Shown here one piece after another: positions 34,702 to 42,952 of a stretch of 64,000 bases of DNA; the first letter of the stretch is position 1; every line of letters begins with the position of its first letter. Origin of the DNA: Deferribacteraceae bacterium UBA6793 (lineage in GTDB: Bacteria > Chrysiogenota > Deferribacteres > Deferribacterales > Geovibrionaceae). The stretch spans positions 1-64,000 of the forward strand of contig DKFP01000011.1 of the NCBI GenBank assembly GCA_002452405.1, given 5' to 3'. The notes beneath the pieces are model-generated. The model made no database searches. It was not told where the DNA came from and was given only the letters and a program-made list of their open reading frames with translations. The position numbers and the translations under genes were made by a program.

Positions 34702-35370
34702 ATGAACGAAACAGAAAATTACTGCAGCATATGCGGAAACGGCAGTTCCCCTTTTAAGTCTTATGGAGGCAGAACGGGCGTACTTTGCCCTGTTTGCGGG
34801 TCACTTGAGCGCCACAGGCTCATCTGGCATGTGGTCAGCAGAGAGTGCAGGCTTTCTGAGGATGTGAGTTTTCTTCATTTCGCGCCCGAACAGTGTTTTT
34901 ACGATAAGCTGGCAGTTTCCGGCATAAAATATTTCCCTGTGGATATAAACCCTGAAAGATTCAAAAATGCGTGCACTCATATGAACGCCACGGATATAAC
35001 GTTTCCTGATGAGTCCATGGATATCGTCATGGCAAACCATCTGCTGGAGCACATTCCTGACGATATAAAGGCGATGAAAGAATTTTTCCGTGTTCTGAAA
35101 AACGGTGGAATCGCTGTGCTGACGGTTCCTGTGAAGCTGGGGAATGAAAAGACATATGAGGATTTTTCAATCACCGACCCGCAGGAAAGAGAGAAGGCGT
35201 TCGGTCAGTCGGACCATGTGAGATGGTACGGACGGGATTTTACGGACAGGCTTAAAAGAGCCGGATTTTATATTGAGGAATTTTTTGCAAAAGACTGTCT
35301 GAGCGATTCTGAAATCAGAAGACAGGTTATTGACAGGTCTCCTGTATATATTTGCAGGAAAAGGATATAA
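34702..35370 (+). CDS. Zinc-ribbon class I methyltransferase
   Basis: 222 residues. An N-terminal zinc-ribbon-like motif has Cys8, Cys11, Cys29 and Cys32, followed by SLERHRLIWHVV. The methyltransferase core shows YFPVDINPERF, a DITFPDESMDIVMANHLLEHIPDD motif and LKNGGIAVLTVPV. The mix matches proteins annotated as Methyltransf_11 in surface glycan loci. The ATG has AAGGA nine bases before, 37 bases after the transferase copy 2, so it is likely the last gene of the operon. No terminator is visible after it. Substrate unknown. Confidence 0.85.
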   Translation: MNETENYCSICGNGSSPFKSYGGRTGVLCPVCGSLERHRLIWHVVSRECRLSEDVSFLHFAPEQCFYDKLAVSGIKYFPVDINPERFKNACTHMNATDITFPDESMDIVMANHLLEHIPDDIKAMKEFFRVLKNGGIAVLTVPVKLGNEKTYEDFSITDPQEREKAFGQSDHVRWYGRDFTDRLKRAGFYIEEFFAKDCLSDSEIRRQVIDRSPVYICRKRI

Positions 35371-35470
35371 TCTGAAACTTATTTTATAACCCTCCTTAGC
35401 CTCATTTCTTTTTCTCCCATGGATGTAAACGACATAAACTGTCGCTTTGATATGTTATTAAAAGGCTGTT

Positions 35471-35500
35471 TTCATGGGACGTATTTTATAGTAATATAAT
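35471..35500 (+). promoter_or_regulatory. Possible recA promoter
   Basis: A consensus -10 TATAAT (35495-35500) lies 28 bases before the recA start. The -35 candidate TTCATG (35471-35476, 18-base spacer) is weak. I see no clear LexA box of the CGAAC-N4-GTTCG or CTGT-N8-ACAG type between 35371 and 35528. Confidence 0.35.
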
Positions 35501-35528
35501 TCGTTAAACCAAACCTATCGGAGGAGAG

Positions 35529-36551
35529 ATGGATCAGGATAAGAAAAAAGCCCTGGAGCTTGCTCTGGGCAAGATTGAGAAGGATTTCGGCAAGGGCGCC
35601 GTTATGCGTCTGGGCGACAGACCCAACGAAAAACTCCCGGTTGTGTCCACAGGCATCCTGTCGCTGGACATTGCCCTTGGAGTCGGCGGATTTCCCAAAG
35701 GCAGGATAATCGAGATTTACGGGGCGGAATCCAGCGGTAAGACCACCATCGCTCTTCACGCCATAGCCGAAGTGCAGAAACTGGGTGGTGCGGCTGCGTT
35801 TGTTGACGCGGAACACGCTCTTGACCCTGTTTATGCCAAATCGATAGGCGTGGACACCGACAACCTGCTTGTCAGCCAGCCCGACAGCGGCGAGGCAGCA
35901 CTTGAGATAACCGAAACGCTGGTTAGAAGCGGTGCCATAGACATAATTGTTGTGGACTCGGTTGCAGCTCTCACTCCCCGTGCGGAGATAGAGGGCGAAA
36001 TGGGCGATTCGCACATGGGGCTTCAGGCAAGACTGATGAGCCAGGCGCTGAGAAAGCTCACCAGCATCGTGAACAAATCCCAGACAACACTGGTGTTTAT
36101 CAACCAGACACGTTCGAAAATCGGTGTTGTATACGGAAACCCCGAAACAACAACAGGCGGAAACGCGCTGAAATTCTACGCATCCATGCGTATAGAGATA
36201 AAGAAATCTCAGGCTCTGAAAGAGAAGGAAGAGGTTGTGGGCAACCACGGCATAGCCAAAGTTGTTAAAAACAAGGTTGCGCCCCCATTCAAAACCGCAG
36301 AGTTCGATATCATGTACGGCGAAGGTGTATCCCGCGAAGGTCTGCTCATTGACATGGGCGTGGACGCAGGATTCATCGGAAAGGCGGGCGCATGGTTCAG
36401 CTATGGCGACGCGAAGATAGGTCAGGGCAAGGAGAACTCAAGAACGTGGCTTAAAGAGCATCCCGAAGAGGCAGCGGAGCTTGAGACTAAGATACGTGAA
36501 AAATACGCAGTGACCGAATACAAAGGAAAAACCGTTCCCGAAGAGGAATAG
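35529..36551 (+). CDS. recA: Recombinase RecA
   Basis: 340 residues, uninterrupted (no intein). Walker A GAESSGKT is at 65-72, Walker B IIVVDSVAALTPRAE, and the DNA-binding loops MGLQARLMSQALRKL and FINQTRSKIGVVYGNPETTTGGNALKF are present. It forms the nucleoprotein filament for homologous recombination and triggers SOS cleavage. A strong GGAGGAGAG ribosome-binding site precedes the ATG. pilT begins two bases after the stop and recX follows, making a recA-pilT-recX unit. Confidence 0.99.
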   Translation: MDQDKKKALELALGKIEKDFGKGAVMRLGDRPNEKLPVVSTGILSLDIALGVGGFPKGRIIEIYGAESSGKTTIALHAIAEVQKLGGAAAFVDAEHALDPVYAKSIGVDTDNLLVSQPDSGEAALEITETLVRSGAIDIIVVDSVAALTPRAEIEGEMGDSHMGLQARLMSQALRKLTSIVNKSQTTLVFINQTRSKIGVVYGNPETTTGGNALKFYASMRIEIKKSQALKEKEEVVGNHGIAKVVKNKVAPPFKTAEFDIMYGEGVSREGLLIDMGVDAGFIGKAGAWFSYGDAKIGQGKENSRTWLKEHPEEAAELETKIREKYAVTEYKGKTVPEEE

Positions 36552-36552
36552 G

Positions 36553-37635
36553 ATGGATATAAACGCGGTTCTCACAAAAGCGGCTTCTCTGGGTGTTTCG
36601 GATATCCATATAAAGGTCGGCAGACCGCCTGTTGTGCGTCTGCACGGCGAGATGGAGAATCTGGACGGTTTTGAAACTGTAACTGCGGAGGACGCAGTTA
36701 AGATGGCAGGCAGCATTATGCCTGCACAGCTCAAGTCCGAGTTCAAAGAGCGCAAGGAGGCGGATTTCGCATATGCCCTGCGAGGCATTGCACGTTTCCG
36801 TGTGAACGCGTATATACAGCGCGGGATGATCGGCATGGTACTGCGCCTTATCCCCGAAAAGATACCCGACATCGACAGTCTGCTGCTGCCGGAGGTTATC
36901 AAAGAGATATCCGGCAAACACAGAGGTCTGGTTCTGGTGACCGGCATAACGGGCAGCGGGAAGTCCACAACACTGGCTTCCATGATAGATTATGTCAACC
37001 GTACCAAAAAGATAAATATAATCACCGTGGAGGATCCCATAGAGTTTCTCCATACGGACAAGCTGTCTGCCATCTCCCAGCGGGAGGTGGGTGCGGATAC
37101 GAACTCATTTTCCGAGGCGCTTAAAAGAGCGCTGAGGCAGGATCCGGATATGATACTTGTGGGCGAGATGCGGGACGTCGAAACCATTGAAACGGCGCTC
37201 CATGCGGCGGAGACCGGACACCTTGTTATGTCTACGCTGCACACGCTGGACGCTCCCGAGACAATAAACAGGATAATCTCCGTGTTTGAACCTCACAGAC
37301 AGGAACAGGTAAGGTTGCAGCTTGCATCAGTGCTCAATGCGGTTATCTCCCAGAGGCTCGTCCCCCGAAGCGACAAGCCGGGCAGGGTACCTGCGGTTGA
37401 GATAATGGTGTCCACGGGGACTATAAGGGAGTGTATCTCTGACAAGGACAGAATACACGAGATAACGGATTTCATTGAGCAGGGACGGGATATTTATAAA
37501 TCACAGTCGTTTGACCAGTCCCTTATGGATCACATAGACGCAGGTTTTATCACCGAGGAAGAGGCGCTGAAATGGGCGAAACGCCCCGATGACCTCAAGC
37601 TGAAGCTGGCTGGATTTTCCGGTGGAAGGAGCTGA
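36553..37635 (+). CDS. pilT: Type IV pilus retraction ATPase PilT-like
   Basis: 360-residue secretion ATPase. The N-terminal PAS-like domain begins VSDIHIKVGRPPVVRLHGE. Walker A GITGSGKST is at 131-139, the Asp box surrounds ITVEDPIEF, Walker B is MILVGEMRD and the His box is TGHLVMSTLHT. It powers pilus retraction from the inner-membrane base. PilT and PilU cannot be told apart from this alone, but the length and C-terminus fit PilT. The start lies two bases after recA. The 3' end overlaps the proposed recX start by 14 bases. No other pilus gene is in the window. Confidence 0.93.
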   Translation: MDINAVLTKAASLGVSDIHIKVGRPPVVRLHGEMENLDGFETVTAEDAVKMAGSIMPAQLKSEFKERKEADFAYALRGIARFRVNAYIQRGMIGMVLRLIPEKIPDIDSLLLPEVIKEISGKHRGLVLVTGITGSGKSTTLASMIDYVNRTKKINIITVEDPIEFLHTDKLSAISQREVGADTNSFSEALKRALRQDPDMILVGEMRDVETIETALHAAETGHLVMSTLHTLDAPETINRIISVFEPHRQEQVRLQLASVLNAVISQRLVPRSDKPGRVPAVEIMVSTGTIRECISDKDRIHEITDFIEQGRDIYKSQSFDQSLMDHIDAGFITEEEALKWAKRPDDLKLKLAGFSGGRS

Positions 37636-38110
37636 CAGGCTGTTTCCCAAACGCAGGATACGGAGTAAAACCCCTTTCGAGTATGCGCTGAGGGTGCTTG
37701 CGCGGCGGGATTTTTTCGAAACTGAGATGCGCGCAAAGATTGCGGAGCATTTCGGGGACGAAGCCGCGGAAGAAACCATATTAAAGCTGAAAGACTACGG
37801 TTACATAGACGATGAGAAGTGCCGGAAAAATCTGATAGCCTCGCGGCTGCGGTCGGGTTACGGCAGATACCGCATCGTTGAGGAACTGCGTGAGAAGGGT
37901 ATCGATGCCGATCTTACGGATATGGACGAGATAGCCGGAGAGCGCAGCATAGACACGAAAGCCCAGCTTGCGGAGATGGTAAAACGGTTTATGGAGACGA
38001 AAAAGGCAAAGACCCCTTATGAGCTGAAACAGAAATGTATTGCTCATTTCTACAGAAAGGGTTATTCCTTCAATGAGATAGTTGATATTCTGGATTCGGA
38101 TAACAATTAA
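37622..38110 (+). CDS. recX: RecA regulatory protein RecX
   Basis: About 162 residues of the helical RecX repeat type: FEYALRVLARRDFFETEMRAKI, LKDYGYIDDEKCRKN, GRYRIVEELREKGID and the C-terminal KQKCIAHFYRKGYSFNEIVDIL. RecX binds RecA filaments and modulates their growth, which fits its place in the recA-pilT-recX unit. The GTG at 37622 lacks a ribosome-binding site. A strong GGAAGGAG lies just after it (37624-37631), so the true start may be a non-standard codon near 37640. The first few residues are uncertain. Confidence 0.88.
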   Translation: MEGADRLFPKRRIRSKTPFEYALRVLARRDFFETEMRAKIAEHFGDEAAEETILKLKDYGYIDDEKCRKNLIASRLRSGYGRYRIVEELREKGIDADLTDMDEIAGERSIDTKAQLAEMVKRFMETKKAKTPYELKQKCIAHFYRKGYSFNEIVDILDSDNN

Positions 38111-38115
38111 ATTGA

Positions 38116-38160
38116 GATAGCTTCGTCTCTGCGAGGGCAGATGCCCGAAGCAGTCTCATA
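38116..38160. repeat. Short REP-like unit pair between recX and rplI
   Basis: GAGATAGCTTCG is followed at once by TCTCTGCGAGGGCAGATGCCC and GAAGCAGTCTC, a shortened form of the inverted pair seen elsewhere. The central loop is much reduced. It is within the 67-base spacer and can fold into one long hairpin. Confidence 0.7.
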
Positions 38161-38177
38161 GAACGGGAGAGAGAACA

Positions 38178-38621
38178 ATGAAAGTAATATTTCTTCAGGA
38201 CGTCAAAGGCGTTGCGAAAAAAGACGAGATAAAAGAGGCGAAGGACGGATACGCGCAGAATTTCCTGTTTAAAAAGAAAATGGCGATAGAGGCTACGCCT
38301 GCGAACCTTGCGGCGCTGGAAGCCAAAAAACAGGCAGCAAAAGATCGCGAGGCACAGAAGATTGCCGAGGCGAAAGCGTTTGCCGAGACACTCAACAAAA
38401 CAGGTATAACCATAACTGGCAAGGGCGGCGATACAGGAAAACTTTACGGTGCCATCACCTCAGCGGACATTGCAAAAGCTCTGCACGATGCAGGCGTTGA
38501 AGTGGATAAAAAAGACATCGCCATGAAAGACCATATAAAAGAACCGGGTGAATACAGCATCAAAGTTAAAATTTACATGGACATAAATGCCGAAGTAAAA
38601 GTTAACGTGAAAGCGGAATAA
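38178..38621 (+). CDS. rplI: 50S ribosomal protein L9
   Basis: 147 residues. It starts MKVIFLQDVKGVAKKDEIKEAKDGYAQNFLFKKKMA, the L9 N-terminal rRNA-binding domain, followed by the long central helix rich in Ala, Lys and Glu and the small C-terminal domain. A GGGAGAGAG ribosome-binding site precedes the ATG. dnaB starts one base after the stop, the common rplI-dnaB order. Confidence 0.98.
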   Translation: MKVIFLQDVKGVAKKDEIKEAKDGYAQNFLFKKKMAIEATPANLAALEAKKQAAKDREAQKIAEAKAFAETLNKTGITITGKGGDTGKLYGAITSADIAKALHDAGVEVDKKDIAMKDHIKEPGEYSIKVKIYMDINAEVKVNVKAE

Positions 38622-38622
38622 C

Positions 38623-39942
38623 ATGGCTGATATGAGACGTGTTCCGCCACATAACAAAGAGGCGGAACAGGCGGTAATCGCCTCGATACTTCTTGACGAT
38701 AAGGCGCTGGACAAGGTTGTCGATAAGATTCAGGCGGATGATTTCTATATCCCCGCACACCAGAATCTTTACAAAAAGATCCTGTGGCTTCAGGAACAGG
38801 GAAAACCGGTAGACGTGGTTACTGTTATCGGCTCCCTTTCAGATGAAGATTTGCAGAGAGCAGGCGGCGTTGAATACGTTTCGTCGCTGGTGGATATCAT
38901 CCCCACTTCGGCAAACGTCGGGCATTATGCCGAGATAGTGCGTGACAGAGCGACTCTGCGCCAGCTTATAGGTGTTGCCGTGGAAATCACGGAGTTCAGT
39001 TACGAACAGCCGGAAAACGTTTCCGAAGTTGTGGAAAACGCTGAAAAACGTATCTTTTCTCTGGCGGAACATAAGCTGAAAAGCAGCGTGCAGCCCCTTA
39101 GCAAACTTATGCACGAAACGCTGGATATGCTGAACAGTCTTTTCCACAGAAGTGACCAGCTTTCCGGGGTTAATACCGGATTTAAAGACCTTAACAACGT
39201 TACCAACGGTCTGCAAAACTCAGACCTTATCATCGTTGCCGGACGTCCCGGTATGGGTAAGACGGCGTTTTCCCTTAACATGGCGCTGAACGCCGCATAT
39301 ATGGACAGCCGCAGCGTGGTTTTCTTTTCTCTTGAGATGTCCTCGCACCAGTTGGCACAGCGTCTTCTTGCTGCGCAGGCGGGTGTTGAGTCCAACAAAC
39401 TCAGGGGCGGAAAGTTCACCATGGAGGAGTGGCAGAAGCTGGCGAGCGCCGCAGGCGTTCTGGGCGATATGAAGCTCTTCATCGATGACACCCCAGCCAT
39501 CACACCTCTGGAGCTGCGCGCAAAATGCCGCAGGATAAAGCGCGAGCACGGGCTTGACCTGATATTTGTGGATTACCTACAGCTTATGGGCGCGACCAAG
39601 GGGGACAACCGCGAACAGCAGATTTCTGAGATATCAAGGTCTCTCAAGGCACTGGCAAAGGAACTGAACATCCCCGTGATAGCACTTTCGCAGCTTAACC
39701 GCGGTGTGGAGCAGAGGGCGGACAAACGACCGATGATATCCGACCTTCGTGAATCGGGCGCAATCGAGCAGGATGCGGATATGATCATCTTCCTGTATCG
39801 TGACGAGGTTTACAACAAACAGTCCGACAGGGCAGGTATAGCCGAGGTTATCATCGCGAAGCACAGGAATGGTCCCGTAACGGAAGTGGAGCTGTCGTTC
39901 ATCAAGGAATACATGCTGTTCAAAGACCTTTATCGGGGTTGA
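38623..39942 (+). CDS. dnaB: Replicative DNA helicase DnaB
   Basis: 439 residues. The N-terminal DnaB domain (NKEAEQAVIASILLDD) is joined by a linker to the RecA-like helicase domain with Walker A GRPGMGKT (207-214), Walker B DLIFVDYLQLM and the arginine region SDLRESGAIEQDADMIIFLYRDE. No intein is present. It unwinds DNA as a hexamer at the replication fork. The ribosome-binding site lies in the rplI end and is weak, so translation probably depends on coupling. Confidence 0.98.
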   Translation: MADMRRVPPHNKEAEQAVIASILLDDKALDKVVDKIQADDFYIPAHQNLYKKILWLQEQGKPVDVVTVIGSLSDEDLQRAGGVEYVSSLVDIIPTSANVGHYAEIVRDRATLRQLIGVAVEITEFSYEQPENVSEVVENAEKRIFSLAEHKLKSSVQPLSKLMHETLDMLNSLFHRSDQLSGVNTGFKDLNNVTNGLQNSDLIIVAGRPGMGKTAFSLNMALNAAYMDSRSVVFFSLEMSSHQLAQRLLAAQAGVESNKLRGGKFTMEEWQKLASAAGVLGDMKLFIDDTPAITPLELRAKCRRIKREHGLDLIFVDYLQLMGATKGDNREQQISEISRSLKALAKELNIPVIALSQLNRGVEQRADKRPMISDLRESGAIEQDADMIIFLYRDEVYNKQSDRAGIAEVIIAKHRNGPVTEVELSFIKEYMLFKDLYRG

Positions 39943-39986
39943 CAGTCAACTGTATCTAAAAGAATACAGGAGATGGTCCTGATTTG

Positions 39987-40003
39987 TTGTATTTTTCATA
40001 CAA
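39987..40003. promoter_or_regulatory. Inverted repeat upstream of the lpxC promoter
   Basis: TTGTAT and ATACAA form a perfect 6-bp inverted repeat around a 5-base centre. It lies about 40 bases upstream of the sigma-54 -24 element, so it could be a regulator site, though closer than most enhancer sites. It also forms a weak hairpin. Confidence 0.35.
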
Positions 40004-40041
40004 ATCTTTAACAATTTCTTATCTGGAGCGGGTTTCAGCCT

Positions 40042-40057
40042 TGGCACGCCAATTGCT
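40042..40057 (+). promoter_or_regulatory. Sigma-54 (-24/-12) promoter at lpxC
   Basis: TGGCAC-GCCAA-TTGCT fits the sigma-54 consensus TGGCAC-N5-TTGCW fully. The invariant GG (43-44) and GC (55-56) are spaced correctly. Transcription would begin near 40067-40068, at or next to the lpxC ATG at 40069, giving a leaderless or nearly leaderless mRNA. No ribosome-binding site is visible before that ATG, in agreement with such a start. Confidence 0.7.
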
Positions 40058-40068
40058 CCAATTTTCCC

Positions 40069-40974
40069 ATGAAACAGACAACTCTTAAAAAAGGATTTAC
40101 AATTGACGGCATAGGGCTGCACACCGGACAGAGGATAACCATGACCGTGCATCCCGCTTTCGCAGATTCCGGTATCTGTTTCAGACGGAGCGACGTTGCG
40201 TCTGATTACACGCGCGTAAGCCCGTACACTGTTACGTCAACCATGCTCGCCACAACCATCAAGTGCGGCGAACAGTCCATAAGCACCATAGAGCACATCA
40301 TGTCCGCCCTTTACGGTATGGGTGTGGACAACGCCATGATAGAGGTCTCAGGTCCTGAAGTGCCTATCCTTGACGGTTCTGCAAAACCTTTTATCCCGAT
40401 GATAGCAGGTTCCGGAATCAAAGAACTGGGCAAGCCCCGCAAGTATTTGAAATTCAATAAAAAGATCAGACTGGAAAAGGACGGAAAGTGGATTGAGATA
40501 ATCCCATCCCGCTTCTTTAAAGTCACGTTCGATATAGATTTTGAAAGCGGATCAATAGGTCAGCAGAGAGCTTTCTTTCAGATTGACGAGAGCACTTTCG
40601 CATCAGAGATAGCCGGTGCGCGCACCTTCGGCTTTAAGCAGGAGGTCGAATCACTCTGGCAGATGGGGCTGGCAAAGGGCGGAAGCCTCGAAAACGCCGT
40701 GGTAATAGATGGCGACGATATACTGAATCCCGAAGGACTCCGCTTCAAAGACGAATTCGTAAGGCATAAGGTGCTCGACCTTATTGGCGACATCTCCCTG
40801 ACGGGATACAGGATGTTCGGGCATATCCGTGCCTATAAATCAGGACACCAGATAAATAATCTTTTCGCAAGACTTATCACAGAGTCGAAAGACTCATATT
40901 CAATCATAGAAGTGCCCGATGGCAGACATCCGGGACTCGCTCAATTAGAATTGAAACCACAGGGGCTGGTCTGA
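40069..40974 (+). CDS. lpxC: UDP-3-O-acyl-N-acetylglucosamine deacetylase
   Basis: 301 residues. It starts MKQTTLKKGFTIDGIGLHTGQ, the usual LpxC N-terminus. The zinc-binding His is in ISTIEHIMSALYGMGVDNA, and the second zinc His-x3-Asp region in FVRHKVLDLIGD. A catalytic His is in YKSGHQINN. It performs the committed step of lipid A synthesis in the cytoplasm and shows that the organism has an LPS-bearing outer membrane. Expression appears to come from the sigma-54 promoter directly upstream. No Shine-Dalgarno sequence is seen. Confidence 0.97.
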   Translation: MKQTTLKKGFTIDGIGLHTGQRITMTVHPAFADSGICFRRSDVASDYTRVSPYTVTSTMLATTIKCGEQSISTIEHIMSALYGMGVDNAMIEVSGPEVPILDGSAKPFIPMIAGSGIKELGKPRKYLKFNKKIRLEKDGKWIEIIPSRFFKVTFDIDFESGSIGQQRAFFQIDESTFASEIAGARTFGFKQEVESLWQMGLAKGGSLENAVVIDGDDILNPEGLRFKDEFVRHKVLDLIGDISLTGYRMFGHIRAYKSGHQINNLFARLITESKDSYSIIEVPDGRHPGLAQLELKPQGLV

Positions 40975-41004
40975 TTGCCGGAAGAACTTGAGGCTTCCGG
41001 CAAT
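40974..41004. terminator. Hairpin between convergent lpxC and phosphohexomutase genes
   Basis: A perfect 11-bp stem, ATTGCCGGAAG (40974-40984) with CTTCCGGCAAT (40994-41004), and a 9-base loop start at the last base of the lpxC stop codon. No T-tract follows on either strand, so it may slow or end transcription only with help, or protect the mRNA end. Confidence 0.5.
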
Positions 41005-41021
41005 CGTGACCGCATATCTCA

Positions 41022-42857
41022 TCAGTAATCCATTATACTCTTATCAATTTTGCTGTAGACGATAAAATCATCAGCGCGCTTGTCGTCCATGGTCATTTTG
41101 TCCGGCTCGGTCATTTCGTATGAGCTGTCTTTTACAAAGAAATCATTTTCGGAAAGATCCATTGGCTCATTATCACCGTATTTCTTCTTTAGGCTGTTAT
41201 GCAGCGCAAGAACGAAGGCGAGCGCCTTATTTCTCATCTCTATTGTACTGCCCTCTGCCATGAAGGTTAGTTTGGGCGAGGTATTGGACATTCCGTACAT
41301 GATGAATCCGTCGGGGAAATCCACTCTTATCTGACCATCGAACTCTGTTATGTCAAATCCGGCTTTGTCAGCAAAGAGATTGCGCAGTGCCGAAACGGCT
41401 TCCGCGGTTATCTGTTCCTTCTGTTCGTTTGATGCGGATACCGTTCGTATCTCCTTTGTTGCGAAACGGGAAGGAACGGTTTTAAAGTAGTCAGCCAGTT
41501 TATTTATTCCAAGCGCGTCAATAACCTGTTCCAGAATAAAGATATTCTCCACCGCATCGTCTCTGGGTATGCCGTCTTTTGTGTCAGTTGAGAAGAAGTG
41601 AAGGCTCGCCTCAATCTGGAGGTCGCGGTAGCCGGTTGCCTGAACAAATTCGTCGATGGTGTTGTATCCTGCCAGAGATGACATCAGTTTCATATTTTCC
41701 GTGATGGTCTCTTTCCAGAGGGAGTGACCTTTGGGGTGGAAAATTGTAGTTCCGCCCAGTGATTCTACGTACTGCTTCACGGCGCCTGTGTATCGCGCGT
41801 CTATATAGAAGGTTTTTGCTATCTTTTCGATTGCTTTCAGGTTTGTGGGGTCAACGCCTTTGTCTTTGAGCGTCTCTTTAAGTGCGGGCAGAGCCAGTTT
41901 CATCTTATAGTCCGCGAGGACAAAAGCCAGCGCGTCGCCGAGATAGTGTCCTGTGCCGGATACGGTGAGAGCATAGGAACCTTCCGTGAGGGAACCTCTG
42001 TCCGCGTCAAGGTCGAAAGAGTGGATGCGTTTTCCGTTGTCCAGCGCCTCCTGAAGGCGTGGAACCTTAGCCAGCATCTCTTTTCTTGTGGGGTCGGCAA
42101 GCAGGTGTCCGCTGTTGACATCTATGTCATCGCCGAGGATCAGGGTATCTTTGCCGAGAATATCGAGGAACAGTTCTTTATACTGAAGTCCTGTACCGCC
42201 GAAAAGGTTTACTGCTACCATAGAATTGTCGCGTTTTTCGAAATAGCCGGAGTAGATAGCTTTCATCTTATCGAAATATGCCTTTCTGCCTTCGGATTTT
42301 TTGTCATAAATTTTGCCGTATTCAGCTTCCGGCAGATTTCTTACAGGGTATTGTTCTTTCAGGAAGATATTCATCTGTTCCAGCAGATATGTGTGTACGC
42401 CCTGTGTGGCTATGCCGAATTTTGCGCCGTTTGTTGTCACTTCGACATGGGAACGGGTTATCTGCACGTGTGCTTTTGCTCGCAGCTGATTCTGGTTCTG
42501 ATAAACCTGACCGGACGATGATGTCCCTATGTCGTAAACGTTCACCCCCTGGCTGATAATTCCTTTCGCCATGGCTGCGGCTAGCGGTTCGGAGGTGGGA
42601 CCGTTGTCATATCCTATTACGATGGTGTCACCGACTTTCAGGCTCATTCGGGTGCCTGTGCGCAGCACGAATTCCTGACAGCCGAGAATTTTTCCTATTG
42701 TTTCCATGGCTTCCGGTGTGAGAACTGCCTTTTCAGTGAAAAAATTCCCCGGTTCGCCTACATAGGCGCGGATATCGTATGATGTGGGTTTAAGCAGTTT
42801 GTCCGCGTTTTTGACGACAGATTCCGGCGCATTAAGCCCTTTGAAATTATCTGACAT
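41022..42857 (-). CDS. Phosphohexomutase (phosphoglucomutase/phosphomannomutase superfamily)
   Basis: 611 residues, longer than common PGM/PMM enzymes (about 450-550). The active-site loop reads ITRSHVEVTTNGAKFG (133-148). Ser136-His137 corresponds to the phosphoserine loop TASHNP, with Arg, Val and Glu in place of Ala, Asn and Pro. The metal loop is DLDADR (282-287). The C-terminal phosphate-binding part has DGFIMYGMSNTSPKLTFMAEG. It should interconvert hexose 1- and 6-phosphates and supply sugar nucleotides. ATG 42857 has GAGG six bases before it and is preferred over an upstream start. It is monocistronic. Confidence 0.85.
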   Translation of the reverse strand: MSDNFKGLNAPESVVKNADKLLKPTSYDIRAYVGEPGNFFTEKAVLTPEAMETIGKILGCQEFVLRTGTRMSLKVGDTIVIGYDNGPTSEPLAAAMAKGIISQGVNVYDIGTSSSGQVYQNQNQLRAKAHVQITRSHVEVTTNGAKFGIATQGVHTYLLEQMNIFLKEQYPVRNLPEAEYGKIYDKKSEGRKAYFDKMKAIYSGYFEKRDNSMVAVNLFGGTGLQYKELFLDILGKDTLILGDDIDVNSGHLLADPTRKEMLAKVPRLQEALDNGKRIHSFDLDADRGSLTEGSYALTVSGTGHYLGDALAFVLADYKMKLALPALKETLKDKGVDPTNLKAIEKIAKTFYIDARYTGAVKQYVESLGGTTIFHPKGHSLWKETITENMKLMSSLAGYNTIDEFVQATGYRDLQIEASLHFFSTDTKDGIPRDDAVENIFILEQVIDALGINKLADYFKTVPSRFATKEIRTVSASNEQKEQITAEAVSALRNLFADKAGFDITEFDGQIRVDFPDGFIMYGMSNTSPKLTFMAEGSTIEMRNKALAFVLALHNSLKKKYGDNEPMDLSENDFFVKDSSYEMTEPDKMTMDDKRADDFIVYSKIDKSIMDY

Positions 42858-42904
42858 GATATACCTCTTGCACAATTAGCATTTGCTTTTTAAAATTATG
42901 GCAT

Positions 42905-42931
42905 AACAGAGGCTTAGGTCAAGCCTCTGTT
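42905..42931. promoter_or_regulatory. Perfect inverted repeat between divergent genes
   Basis: AACAGAGGCTT (42905-42915) and AAGCCTCTGTT (42921-42931) form a perfect 11-bp inverted repeat with a 5-base centre. It lies in the 95-base divergent spacer, 21 bases before the kinase start. A terminator is unexpected there, so an operator or a leader hairpin is possible. Confidence 0.5.
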
Positions 42932-42952
42932 GAATAAACATAAGAAGAATAT

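Noticed and set aside
14885..35370. The glycan region as a recent horizontally acquired island with integrase or attachment sites
   Set aside because: No integrase, tRNA junction or flanking attachment repeat is seen, and base composition does not differ plainly by eye. Transfer remains possible but unsupported.
35472..36248. A 258-residue minus-strand open frame opposite recA
   Set aside because: It is a shadow of recA and covers its start region. No ribosome-binding site and no family.
35529..39942. Inteins in recA or dnaB
   Set aside because: Both proteins are of normal length with continuous motifs.
40974..41004. lpxC hairpin as a classical intrinsic terminator
   Set aside because: The stem is perfect, but no T-tract follows on either strand. 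Kept only as a low-confidence terminator-like hairpin.
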